Source: Tectiglobus sp965223355
Lineage (GTDB): Bacteria; Pseudomonadota; Alphaproteobacteria; Rhizobiales; Hyphomicrobiaceae
Assembly (NCBI GenBank): GCA_965223355.1
Contig: CBDCWE010000003.1
Location: 4,216,001 to 4,280,000 of the forward strand
Length of the DNA stretch: 64,000 nucleotides
Direction of reading: 5' to 3'
This document shows, in pieces, positions 56,275 through 64,000 of this stretch. The notes under the pieces were generated by a model. It did not search any database, was not told the origin of the DNA, and saw nothing but the letters and a program-made list of their open reading frames with translations. Position 1 is the stretch's first letter; every line of letters begins with the position of its first letter. The translations under genes were made by a program, and so were the position numbers.

Positions 56275-57678
56275 CTACTGAAACGGGACCTCGTTAAAGC
56301 TGCGCAACTTGCGCGAATGGAGCCGTTCGCTTGGTAACTCCCGCATGATTTCGATGGCGCGAATCCCGACCTCAAGATGGCGGTCGACCTGCGTGCGATA
56401 AAACTCCGAGGCCATGCCAGGGAGTTTCAATTCGCCGTGCAACGGCCGGTCCGAGACGATCAACAACGTGCCGTAGGGCACGCGAAACCGGAACCCGTTG
56501 GCGGCAATCGTGGCGCTTTCCATATCCAGTGCGATGGCGCGTGACTGTGAGAACCGTCGGACCGGCTCGGCCTGATCGCGCAATTCCCAGTTGCGGTTGT
56601 CGATCGAGGCCACGGTGCCGGTGCGCATCACCCGCTTGAGGTCTTGATCGCTAACGCCGATGATCTCACCAACCGCATTTTCCAACGACGTCTGCACTTC
56701 CGCCAGGGCCGGGATCGGCACCCACAACGGCAGGTCTGCATCCAAGACATGGTCGTCGCGCACGTAACCGTGGGCCAGCACGTAGTCGCCAAGTTGTTGC
56801 GTGCGTCTTAGCCCGGCACAGTGTCCGAGCATAATCCAGGCGGACGGGCGCAGCACAGCCACGTGGTCGGTCATGGTCTTCGCGTTCGATGGCCCGACAC
56901 CGATGTTGATCAGCGTAATGCCGTTGAGATCGTCACGCTTGAGATGATAGGCGGGCATCTGTGGTGCATGGCCTGCCGTCTGCGGTTCGACAAATGCACT
57001 GTAGGCGTTGTCCGCCCGTCTCACCAGTTCGCCGGCAAGATCTCGAAACCGGTCGACGTAAAACTGATAGTTGGTGAACAGCACAAAGTTCTGAAAGTGC
57101 TGACAGTCCGTGCCAGTGTAATGGCGCAGCCGGTGCAGGGAATAATCGACACGCGGCGCCGTGAAGTTAGCCAGCGGCCGGGCCGCGCCCGGCGGCAGAT
57201 CAACTTCGCCGTTGACCCACTGATCGTCCATCACGGCCAGGTCGGGCGGATCAAACAACGTCTGAAACTGGGCGATCTGCGCATTGCTCAGTCCCTGTTC
57301 GACATGGAGCCCTTCTGCACAGGCAAAGTGGATCGGGATCGCCATGTCGGACAAACCGGTCTCAAACTCGCAACCGTGGTTATCGTGCAATTCGCCCAGC
57401 TGCTCTGTGAGATAACGTCGAAACAGGTCCGGTCGCGTGACCGTGGTCTCGTAGGTTCCGGCCTGGTCGCAAAACCCGTATGACCGCGTGACCCGCTGCA
57501 ACGGCGCCGAGCCGATCGAGACCCGCACGCGCGGGTAATGGCCGCGGGCACGGGCGGGCAAGGTTTGTCCGCGCGACAGGGCGACAAGCGCATCACGCAG
57601 GCGGCCGGTCTCGGTCAGGTAAAGACGCTCAAGTTCGGTAACGGCAGCGTCAGGATCGCAATGCATTGAAAACGTCAT
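56275..57678 (-). CDS. amn: AMP nucleosidase
   Basis: Amn hydrolyses AMP to adenine and ribose 5-phosphate, controlling adenylate pools. The 467-aa protein has the N-terminal AMN domain and the C-terminal phosphorylase fold (LINIGVGPSNAKTMTDHVAV, RPSAWIMLGHCAGLR, ALDMESATIAANGFR). GAGATCC lies before the ATG. Alone, convergent with rluC. Confidence 0.95.
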   Translation of the reverse strand: MTFSMHCDPDAAVTELERLYLTETGRLRDALVALSRGQTLPARARGHYPRVRVSIGSAPLQRVTRSYGFCDQAGTYETTVTRPDLFRRYLTEQLGELHDNHGCEFETGLSDMAIPIHFACAEGLHVEQGLSNAQIAQFQTLFDPPDLAVMDDQWVNGEVDLPPGAARPLANFTAPRVDYSLHRLRHYTGTDCQHFQNFVLFTNYQFYVDRFRDLAGELVRRADNAYSAFVEPQTAGHAPQMPAYHLKRDDLNGITLINIGVGPSNAKTMTDHVAVLRPSAWIMLGHCAGLRRTQQLGDYVLAHGYVRDDHVLDADLPLWVPIPALAEVQTSLENAVGEIIGVSDQDLKRVMRTGTVASIDNRNWELRDQAEPVRRFSQSRAIALDMESATIAANGFRFRVPYGTLLIVSDRPLHGELKLPGMASEFYRTQVDRHLEVGIRAIEIMRELPSERLHSRKLRSFNEVPFQ

Positions 57679-57761
57679 TGTTCGGATCTCACTGATTGCA
57701 CAACGGGTACCAATCGAAATGGTCGGTTGCTGTTATCGAACCACGTGCGCGTTGTCATCAT

Positions 57762-57791
57762 GATAGCCTTAGATAGCCTTAGATAGCCCTT
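57762..57791 (+). repeat. Three tandem decamers
   Basis: GATAGCCTTA, GATAGCCTTA and GATAGCCCTT follow directly, about 85 bp upstream of amn on the other strand. Confidence 0.6.
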
Positions 57792-58002
57792 GATCGTGCT
57801 GGTGGGTGTGATGGTTCACGCCGCGCGATCGCGGCGGTGCCACGACCCGCCCAATTTCGCTGACACATGCCGGCTCACTCGCCTATGCTTTGTTGGTAAT
57901 GGTGGACCTGCCTGAGGTGGCAATGAGCGCGTTGGCAACAGTGGCCGGCCGGGCCGCCGCCGGCTTTCACTGACAGCTGCTACAAACGCGCAGATCATAT
58001 TA

Positions 58003-58072
58003 CCGCCCCAGCTATGACTTGACACACTTCATGTCATGGGCTTGAGGCGGTCGAGCCTGGCCGGCGCGCCGC
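58003..58072 (+). repeat. Dispersed repeat family C copy
   Basis: CCGCCCCAGCTATGACTTGA, then CATGGGCTTGAGGCGGTCGA; same order as 9094-9200 but without the tandem 15-mers. Confidence 0.55.
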
Positions 58073-58320
58073 TTATGGTCCATGCACCACAAGCGCGGCA
58101 CGCGCCTTGCCGAGGCTTAAAAAAAAGCGCCGGTGAAGTACCGCGATTCATGGCTGGTCATAGCGGGGGCGGTATAAAACGTTGAGGTGCATCTGCGGCA
58201 TCGCTGAACTACCAAATGGCGCCATGTCATATAGGCTGGGCACGGTCGGCGGCGATGGCGCGTGATAAGATCATGCGCTCCAGCCAAAGCGATTTGCATG
58301 CCCAACTCAAGAGACTGACG

Positions 58321-59568
58321 ATGCAGGAAACCGTGGCGAAATCAGACCGGAGCGGGGCATCGCCGTCCCAGGTCGCCTTTCCGGTTCTGATTGCCCTGAG
58401 CCTGGCGCATCTTCTGAACGATATGATGCAGAGCCTGGTGCCGGCGATCTATCCGATCATCAAGCAGGTGCATGGGCTGAGTTTTGGCCAGATCGGTTTG
58501 ATTACCTTGACCTTTCAATTGACGGCTTCGCTGTTTCAGCCGGCGGTCGGCTATCTCACGGACAAGCGCCCCCAGCCCTATTCGCTGGCCGCGGGGATGG
58601 CCTTCACACTGATCGGCCTCATCGTTCTCGGGGCGGCGTCGAGCTATCCACTCTTGTTGACCGGCGCCGCCCTGGTCGGCACCGGATCGGCGATCTTTCA
58701 TCCCGAAGCCACCCGCGTCGCGCGGATGGCATCCGGCGGCCGGCACGGCTTCGCGCAGGCGGTTTTCCAGCTCGGTGGACAGGGCGGCGGTGCGCTCGGC
58801 CCGGTGTTGGCGGCATTTGTCGTCGTCCCGCACGGTCAGGCGAGCGTTGCCTGGTTCGCCGGTTCTGCGTTGCTTGCAATGCTGGTGCTGGGCTACGTCG
58901 GGCAATGGTATGCCCGTCAGGTCCCGGCCCAAACCTCGGGCCATAGCTCGGGCAATAGTCCGGGCAATAGATTGGCTGGTCGCAACCCGATGATGAGGCA
59001 TGGCACGACCGCGTCCTCGGCGCGCGTTATGTTCGCGGTCTTCCTGTTGATCGTGCTGATGTTCTCCAAAAGCGCCTATACCGCCAGCTTCACATCCTAT
59101 TACACGTTCTTCCTGATCGACAAATTCGCCATGGCGGTCGAGAACGCGCAGCTGATGCTGTTTGTCTATCTGGCCGCCGGCGCCATTGGTGTCTTGTTTG
59201 GCGGGCCGCTGGGTGACCGGATCGGGCGCCGTCGCATCATCTGGTTCTCAATCCTGGGGGCGTTGCCGTTCTCGATCCTGCTGCCTTACGCAGACTTGCA
59301 GTGGACGATCGCGCTCACCATCATCGTCGCCTTCATCATGTCCAGCGCGTTCGCGGCAATCCTGGTCTTTGCCATGGAGCTGTTGCCGGGTCGGGTCGGT
59401 TTGATCGGCGGGCTGTTTTACGGCCTGACCTTCGGGCTTGGGGCGATCAGCGCCGCGCTGCTCGGCGAACTGGCGGACATCACCAGCATTCAGACCGTAT
59501 TCCAGCTCTGCGCCTGGTTGCCGGCGATCGGCCTTTTAACGTGGTTCCTGCCGGATATCCGCTCATAA
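58321..59568 (+). CDS. fsr: MFS efflux pump, fosmidomycin-resistance (Fsr) type
   Basis: About 415 residues and twelve helices. The Fsr pattern is clear: LIALSLAHLLNDMMQSLVPA, YPIIKQVHGLSFGQIGLITL, PAVGYLTDKRPQPYS, GTGSAIFHPEATRVA and GGQGGGALGPVLAA. Start ATG at 58321 with AAGAGA upstream. Drug specificity is not shown by the sequence. Confidence 0.88.
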   Translation: MQETVAKSDRSGASPSQVAFPVLIALSLAHLLNDMMQSLVPAIYPIIKQVHGLSFGQIGLITLTFQLTASLFQPAVGYLTDKRPQPYSLAAGMAFTLIGLIVLGAASSYPLLLTGAALVGTGSAIFHPEATRVARMASGGRHGFAQAVFQLGGQGGGALGPVLAAFVVVPHGQASVAWFAGSALLAMLVLGYVGQWYARQVPAQTSGHSSGNSPGNRLAGRNPMMRHGTTASSARVMFAVFLLIVLMFSKSAYTASFTSYYTFFLIDKFAMAVENAQLMLFVYLAAGAIGVLFGGPLGDRIGRRRIIWFSILGALPFSILLPYADLQWTIALTIIVAFIMSSAFAAILVFAMELLPGRVGLIGGLFYGLTFGLGAISAALLGELADITSIQTVFQLCAWLPAIGLLTWFLPDIRS

Positions 59569-59718
59569 CGCCGCCGGCCACCTCGCCACCGACGGCCCGT
59601 CGGCCTTGGCTCGAACCATCGCGCTCGCCCGTTTCGCCGGCCAGTGCCCAGAGAAACGTGGCTTTGGACGGGCGTCGCAGCGCGACGGCCGGCCGGGCCC
59701 GCCGTCGGCGGACATGAT

Positions 59719-60879
59719 CTAAACGATGGCTGCGATCCGCGGGTCCGGCCGATCGGCAAGATCCGGCCCCGCAGTCCCGGCGATCCAGCCACCGCCGAGG
59801 ATGCGCGCGCGCCGATCCTCGCCGTCAAAAAAGACGCAGGCCTGTCCCGGGGCGACGCCATGTTCGCCGCCGACGAGGTCGACACGCGCACCGCCAGCCC
59901 CGCCAGCGCGACACAGGACGGCCGGTCGCGGCGGTTGCGAGGAGCGCACCTTGACGGCGATTTCCAGCCCATCTGCAGGCAGGTCCTCGAAGCGGCCCGG
60001 CCCCAGCCAGTTGACATCGCGCAGCTCAAGGCTGGTTGTTAGCAAGGCCGAGCGCGGGCCGACGACCACGCGATGACGGGCGGCATCGAGGCGAACCACA
60101 TAGAGCGCGCTTGCGGATGCCACACCAAGCCCCTTTCGTTGTCCGATCGTGTAGTTGATGATGCCGTCGTGACGTCCAACAACAGCGCCATCTAGATCGA
60201 CGATGTCACCCGGCGCGACCGCCTCCGGACGCAGTTTTGCGACGACGTCTGAGTATTTGCCCGACGGCACAAAACAAATGTCCTGGCTGTCGCCCTTCTG
60301 CGCAACCGGCAGGTCCATGTCCGCGGCCAGTTGGCGAACGTGCGCCTTCATCATGGCGCCGAGCGGAAACCGCAGGAACGACAATTGTTCGCGGGTCGTC
60401 GCAAACAGGAAGTAGCTTTGATCGCGGTCCGTATCCGGGCCGCGGTAGAGTTCCGGACCATCTGGCCCACAGCGCCGTTCGATATAGTGGCCCGTCGCCA
60501 ACGCTTCACCGCCCAGGTCTTTGGCGGTCTCCAACAAATCGAGGAACTTCACGCTTTGATTACAAGCGATGCAAGGAACCGGGGTTTCACCTACAACATA
60601 GCTGTCGGCAAACGTCTCGATTACGGCCGCCCGAAACCGCGCTTCGTAGTCCAGCACGTAGTGCGGAATGTCGAGCCGCTCGGCAACCCGCCGCGCATCG
60701 TGGATGTCCTGCCCGGCACAGCATGATCCGGCGCGCGCGGTCGCCTGGCCGTGATCGTAGAGCTGCAGCGTAATGCCGACAATGTCGTAGCCCTGCCGTT
60801 TGAGCAGACCTGCTGCAACGGACGAATCGACACCACCTGACATTGCCACGACAATGCGTGGCCGCGAAGAACGAAGCAT
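59719..60879 (-). CDS. mnmA: tRNA-specific 2-thiouridylase MnmA
   Basis: MnmA makes 2-thiouridine at position 34 of tRNA-Lys, -Glu and -Gln. The 386-aa protein has the PP-loop [13 protein letters not shown], the catalytic Cys in [11 protein letters not shown] and [15 protein letters not shown], and [27 protein letters not shown] precedes the ATG at 60879. The TAG stop starts a degenerate family E repeat (TAGATCATGTCCGCC), which with GC-rich palindromes fills the gap 59569-59718. Confidence 0.96.
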   Translation of the reverse strand: MLRSSRPRIVVAMSGGVDSSVAAGLLKRQGYDIVGITLQLYDHGQATARAGSCCAGQDIHDARRVAERLDIPHYVLDYEARFRAAVIETFADSYVVGETPVPCIACNQSVKFLDLLETAKDLGGEALATGHYIERRCGPDGPELYRGPDTDRDQSYFLFATTREQLSFLRFPLGAMMKAHVRQLAADMDLPVAQKGDSQDICFVPSGKYSDVVAKLRPEAVAPGDIVDLDGAVVGRHDGIINYTIGQRKGLGVASASALYVVRLDAARHRVVVGPRSALLTTSLELRDVNWLGPGRFEDLPADGLEIAVKVRSSQPPRPAVLCRAGGAGGARVDLVGGEHGVAPGQACVFFDGEDRRARILGGGWIAGTAGPDLADRPDPRIAAIV

Positions 60880-61021
60880 TTGAGATCCTTGATCAAACAA
60901 CCGCCCAGCCGGCAGCGGCGATGATCCGCCAGATTACATTGGAGCGCGCAGTCTTTGCGTCCGCCTTGACATCCGCGCGAGATTGCGCCCGACAAAAAGC
61001 ACCAAGTTGGTCGACACTGCG

Positions 61022-61085
61022 CTAGAGCAACCTGCCTTTATTCGGAATCGGAACGATCCTGAATAAAGGCAGAAAGTTGCTCTAA
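61022..61085 (+). repeat. Family A repeat, first hairpin only (64 bp)
   Basis: CTAGAGCAACCTGCC to AAAGTTGCTCTAA. Only the GAGCAAC/GTTGCTC hairpin unit remains. Confidence 0.8.
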
Positions 61086-61398
61086 TGATCCAACGCGACA
61101 ACCGGCACCGCCAAGCAGGCATGTTTTGGACTGATACGTTCAAATAGGCAATTGCTGCGTGCCCAACAACGCCTGCGTGTCGTCCCGTCACAATCGTCAG
61201 CGTCCGGGATCGCTGCTGGCACGGAAACTGCATCTCCTGACGCTATCATTGCCGCCATCAGCGGGCACGGTGTTGGCTGCCGGGTCGGCCGGCGTTGGGT
61301 GATGATCGGCGCGCCCAGTTTAACCAAGCTGCAACAGCACGCTGCAAGTTCTGGTTGTGACTATGGTACAGTTAAACAATCGACATTAACTCTATGGT

Positions 61399-61413
61399 TT
61401 AGACGGAAATTAA
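61399..61413 (+). promoter_or_regulatory. CtrA-box candidate before sciP
   Basis: TTAG-ACGGAAA-TTAA matches TTAA-N7-TTAA at seven of eight fixed positions, 50 bp before the sciP ATG. Control of sciP by CtrA is known in Caulobacter. Confidence 0.5.
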
Positions 61414-61462
61414 GGCGCTTCGCCTATGCTCACATCCTGATCAGGCAAAGTGTAAGAGTATC

Positions 61463-61741
61463 ATGACCGATCAACAGTTCAGATCCCGTACCCGATATGT
61501 CATTGGACCGGATGGCAGCCCGCTGACGGTTGCCGATCTGCCGCCAAAGGACACCAAACGGTGGGTCATTCGCCGCAAGGCCGAGGTCGTTGCAGCCGTG
61601 CGCGGCGGATTGCTGAGCCTGGATGAGGCCTGCGAGCGCTACAAGTTGACCGTCGATGAATTTCTGAGCTGGCAGCGTTCGATCGAGAAACACGGGCTGC
61701 CGGGCCTGCGCGCGACCCGCGTTCAAGACTACCGCAACTAG
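61463..61741 (+). CDS. sciP: CtrA inhibitor SciP (DUF1153)
   Basis: A 92-aa HTH protein almost canonical for SciP: YVIGPDGSPLTVADLPPKDT, KRWVIRRKAEVVAAVRGGLL, SLDEACERYKLTVDEFLSWQ. In Caulobacter SciP binds DNA and CtrA and keeps CtrA from activating its targets in G1 cells. It lies 1.4 kb from ctrA. The TAG stop is part of the CTAG end of a family A repeat. Confidence 0.95.
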   Translation: MTDQQFRSRTRYVIGPDGSPLTVADLPPKDTKRWVIRRKAEVVAAVRGGLLSLDEACERYKLTVDEFLSWQRSIEKHGLPGLRATRVQDYRN

Positions 61742-61879
61742 AGCAACCTGCCTTTATTCGGAATCGGAACGATGCTGAATAAAGGCAGAAAGTTGCTCGC
61801 CTCTAAAGTGGCGATCATCTTTGTGCTTTAAGTTGGAACCGCAATAGCGGTTCCAACTTAAAGCACAAAGATGATCTAG
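61738..61879 (+). repeat. Dispersed repeat family A, full copy (142 bp)
   Basis: CTAG at both ends, both hairpins intact, second stem extended by AAAGATGATC. It starts in the sciP stop codon. Confidence 0.88.
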
Positions 61880-61959
61880 CCGTCAGCTCGATCCGGCGGC
61901 CCACAACTTGCGTGGGCGCAACGTGCAATCGGTCGTGCCAAGGAACTTGTGAATACGTC

Positions 61960-62132
61960 ACGGGCTTGCCAACACGGGCTTGCCAAGGCCTCGGCCGCTT
62001 GGCCGGATTGTTAAGGCGGCGCTCTTGACCAATCGCCGCTTGGCGGCGATCCATGAGGGGCTTTCAGCCCCTCAAACACCCCGACCAGGGGACCCATCCC
62101 CTGGACCCCGAACTTGTTCTGAGGTTCACTAG
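61960..62132 (+). repeat. Dispersed repeat family B, copy 4
   Basis: The same hairpin series as copy 1 (CGCCGCTTGGCGGCG, GAGGGGCTTTCAGCCCCTC, CCAGGGG...CCCCTGG). It ends GTTCTGAGGTTCACTAG, where CTAG holds the fliJ stop. Confidence 0.8.
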
Positions 62133-62509
62133 TTCGTGGCGAACGCGCGCGCACTGAGCGACGGTGCGCGTGCGCGCTCATCGTCACGTTGCTGGACGGC
62201 ATCGACCTGTCCGAGTTCCTCGAGAACTTCGTCGCGCTCCTGAACCGCACTGGCAAGCTTTGCCTCCAGATCGGCGATCGATGCGAGCAGGTTGGATCGG
62301 CGCTGGACAGCGGACCGCGCGAACGTGGAATAGGCAAAATGACTGGTGTCACGGATGCCGGTACGCTCTTCTTCCGCCGACACCTGACGCTCGAGATCCT
62401 GAGCCATCTGTTCGAACTCACGGATCATCTGTTCGAGCGCTTTGACCTTTTGCGCCTTCTCCTCGGCCTCAAACCGTTTCAGCCTGAGCGCTGCTTCGCG
62501 GACTTTCAT
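62129..62509 (-). CDS. fliJ: FliJ-like flagellar export protein
   Basis: A 126-aa all-helical protein (MKVREAALRLKRFEAEEKAQ, KVKALEQMIREFEQMAQDLE, LLASIADLEAKLASAVQERD) of FliJ size and pattern; FliJ stimulates the flagellar export ATPase FliI. GGGGTG lies upstream of the ATG at 62509. It is next to ctrA as in other alphaproteobacteria, but fliI is not here and no other flagellar gene is in the window. The stop TAG is repeat-derived, so the C-terminus may be altered. Confidence 0.82.
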   Translation of the reverse strand: MKVREAALRLKRFEAEEKAQKVKALEQMIREFEQMAQDLERQVSAEEERTGIRDTSHFAYSTFARSAVQRRSNLLASIADLEAKLASAVQERDEVLEELGQVDAVQQRDDERARAPSLSARAFATN

Positions 62510-62518
62510 GCTCGTCAC

Positions 62519-63136
62519 CCCTACACACTGTTTGACTGGAGACTTGAATGAATCAAAATACGTGCCAAGACAGTTAACTTGCTATTTGAACGCCATTTAT
62601 GCAAGTTTACGCATAACCTGCAAGTTGTGTACACATGCCAGCTGGCGTGCGTGGGCGCCGACCACGGTTGATGTCAATTATGTCCGAACCTCGTAAAGTT
62701 GCGGTAAAGCAACAATTAACCCGGACATGAATAAGCGTCTCACATCGGATCGAAATTTTGCATCTTTCGGTCTGTGGATCAGGTCCGAATTTTGTTAGAT
62801 TATGATTCGCGAGGGCGTGCGTTCCAACTGACCGGAATGGGGGCGGTCAGAAACCACGGAGCGGGTGCAGTTGCAGGGGGCGGACTAGCTGACAACTCGG
62901 GTTCTGGACGACCGGCCGCGGGCCGGTGTGTGGATTTTGTTGTCGATCGTGGAAGTGGGTGAATCTTTCTCATTTGTTGACGCGATTGGTAAATTTTTTC
63001 AATCCAATCGTTCGAAATTAGGGTTTCTTAACTTCTGCCGCCTAGATTCCTAACGATCACATATTGCACGGCTCTGCGTATACACGGGCCCCGGGGCAGC
63101 GACCAACGGCATTTGCCAGGGAAGAGGAACGGCGGA
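62519..63136. promoter_or_regulatory. Long divergent regulatory region of ctrA and fliJ
   Basis: About 620 bp without a gene. It has four GANTC sites (62550, 62804, 62961, 63045), the last 92 bp before the ctrA start; methylation of such a site times ctrA transcription in Caulobacter. TTAAC half-sites occur at 62574 and 63029. Confidence 0.55.
62705..62719 (+). promoter_or_regulatory. CtrA-box candidate in the ctrA/fliJ region
   Basis: TAAA-GCAACAA-TTAA followed by CC; seven of eight positions of TTAA-N7-TTAA. About 195 bp before fliJ and 420 bp before ctrA. Confidence 0.4.
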
Positions 63137-63844
63137 ATGAGAGTTCTGTTAATCGAAGATGACAGCGCAACGGCCCAGTCGATCGAGCTGATGCTGCAGT
63201 CCGAAGGCTTCAATGTCTATACTACTGACCTTGGCGAAGAGGGCGTTGATCTTGGTAAACTCTACGATTATGATATAATTCTCTTGGACTTAAACCTGCC
63301 GGATATGAGTGGGTATGAGGTCCTCAAGTCGCTCCGTGTGAGCAAAGTTGCAACGCCAATTTTGATCCTGTCCGGATTGGCGGGGATCGAGGACAAGGTC
63401 AGAGGGCTCGGATTTGGAGCCGATGACTACATGACAAAACCGTTTCACAAGGACGAGCTTGTCGCCCGTATCCAGGCCATTGTGCGCCGCTCGAAAGGAC
63501 ATGCTCAGTCGATTATCGAGACCGGCGAGCTCAAGGTTAACCTCGATACCAAAACCGTTGAAGTTCACGGTCAGCGCGTGCATTTGACCGGCAAGGAATA
63601 TCAGATGCTGGAGCTGCTGTCGCTGCGCAAGGGCACGACGTTGACCAAGGAAATGTTCCTCAACCATCTGTACGGCGGTATGGACGAACCCGAATTGAAG
63701 ATTATCGATGTCTTCATCTGTAAACTGCGCAAGAAATTGCAGGCTGCCACCGGTGGTAAACATTACATCGAGACCGTCTGGGGTCGCGGTTATGTGCTGC
63801 GCGACCCGAGCGAAGATGCAGCCGGCGCCAACGAAGCGGCGTAG
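63137..63844 (+). CDS. ctrA: Cell cycle master regulator CtrA
   Basis: A 235-aa OmpR-type response regulator: receiver domain with Asp8/Asp9, the phosphoacceptor Asp51 ([18 protein letters not shown]) and Lys in [13 protein letters not shown], then a winged helix ([48 protein letters not shown]). CtrA controls cell division, DNA methylation, motility and often blocks the replication origin. Start at ATG 63137 after GAAGAGGAACGGCGGA. The tail ends DAAGANEAA, the hydrophobic Ala-Ala end typical of ClpXP-degraded CtrA. Confidence 0.98.
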   Translation: MRVLLIEDDSATAQSIELMLQSEGFNVYTTDLGEEGVDLGKLYDYDIILLDLNLPDMSGYEVLKSLRVSKVATPILILSGLAGIEDKVRGLGFGADDYMTKPFHKDELVARIQAIVRRSKGHAQSIIETGELKVNLDTKTVEVHGQRVHLTGKEYQMLELLSLRKGTTLTKEMFLNHLYGGMDEPELKIIDVFICKLRKKLQAATGGKHYIETVWGRGYVLRDPSEDAAGANEAA

Positions 63845-63937
63845 GTAGACGCCTGAGTGGTAAGGTTTGGCGCCGCTGCTGTCAGCTGAGTGACAGGCCC
63901 GTTATGGCCCGTTTGCTGTTCGCGAACACGTGATCGG

Positions 63938-63959
63938 CGCCGCCGACGCTGCGGCGGCG
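63938..63959 (+). terminator. Weak hairpin downstream of ctrA
   Basis: CGCCGCC and GGCGGCG form a 7-bp stem around an 8-base loop, followed by TTGGTTTCG rather than a clean T-run. It could end the ctrA transcript. Confidence 0.3.
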
Positions 63960-64000
63960 TTGGTTTCGTGATCGACACGGCCGCGCGCGTTTCGTGTTGC

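Larger units (their letters stand above)
57679..58320. other. Intergenic region between amn and the Fsr-like gene
   Basis: About 640 bp with no supported gene. It contains three tandem decamers GATAGCCTTA (57762-57791) and a family C copy (58003-58072). The frame of the Fsr-like gene is open back to 58216 but without a good start or similarity. Confidence 0.55.
60880..61462. other. Intergenic region between mnmA and sciP
   Basis: It contains a short family A repeat and, from 61086 to 61460, sequence with no gene that I can support. The end is AT-rich and holds the sciP promoter with a CtrA-like box. Confidence 0.5.

Noticed and set aside
63029..63033. CtrA box at TTAAC close to the ctrA start
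   Set aside because: The half-site seven bases upstream is ATTA, two mismatches; kept only as a half-site.

Overview
The window is 64 kb of GC-rich chromosome from an alphaproteobacterium, most likely a Hyphomicrobiales (Rhizobiales) lineage. The evidence is the gene order lpxI-lpxB-gltA-gltX-comEC-lexA-moeA-moaC-trpC-trpD-trpG-trpE-ppiD-tpiA-secG-pyrG-kdsA, a CtrA/SciP pair beside fliJ, an alphaproteobacterial SOS box (GTTC-N7-GTTC), and a large membrane-anchored coiled-coil protein resembling the growth-pole-ring proteins of that order. trpE and trpG are separate genes, unlike the fused trpEG of many rhizobia. I see no rRNA, tRNA or CRISPR array.

Layout. 1-2131: lipid A genes. 2125-3635: an AT-rich island with 37-bp terminal inverted repeats and a 5-bp target duplication, carrying two unknown genes; I read it as a non-autonomous Tn3-type element. 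3713-12810: gltA, gltX, comEC, lexA and a trpC-moaC-moeA operon. 13152-15140: an MFS transporter with an unusual C-terminal domain, separating trpC from trpD. 15146-21508: trpD, trpG, a SixA-like phosphatase, trpE and ppiD, all on the minus strand. 21714-33207: central metabolism on the plus strand (tpiA, secG, pyrG, kdsA, sugar kinase, tkt, pgk, ccdA, thiD). 33558-38779: accessory genes (dehydratase, two exported small-molecule-fold proteins with an HxlR regulator, MFS transporter). 38838-40009: an IS110-family element. 40147-46623: the coiled-coil polar protein, an Hpt protein, a ferredoxin/reductase pair and small membrane proteins. 46896-54586: lipoprotein, VWA protein, LuxR-type HTH, cupin, YcjF/YcjX, MoxR and DksA. 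54860-60879: crcB, rluC, amn, an Fsr-like pump and mnmA. 61463-63844: sciP, fliJ and ctrA.

The most striking feature is a dense population of dispersed, hairpin-rich repeats. Family A (about 136-142 bp, nine copies or remnants plus one diverged copy) and family D begin and end with CTAG; family B (about 150-180 bp, five copies) and a degenerate family E also start at or within TAG. Repeat termini coincide with stop codons: at least eleven genes (lexA, trpG, trpE, the 34252 dehydratase, the 37592 MFS gene, the 40147 gene, the ferredoxin reductase, the LuxR-type gene, mnmA, sciP, fliJ) end in a TAG that is the first triplet of a repeat, and tpiA and a newly noticed 52-aa gene take their stops from inside a repeat. 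One family B copy is split cleanly by the IS110 element, giving the order of insertion and an almost exact boundary for the IS.
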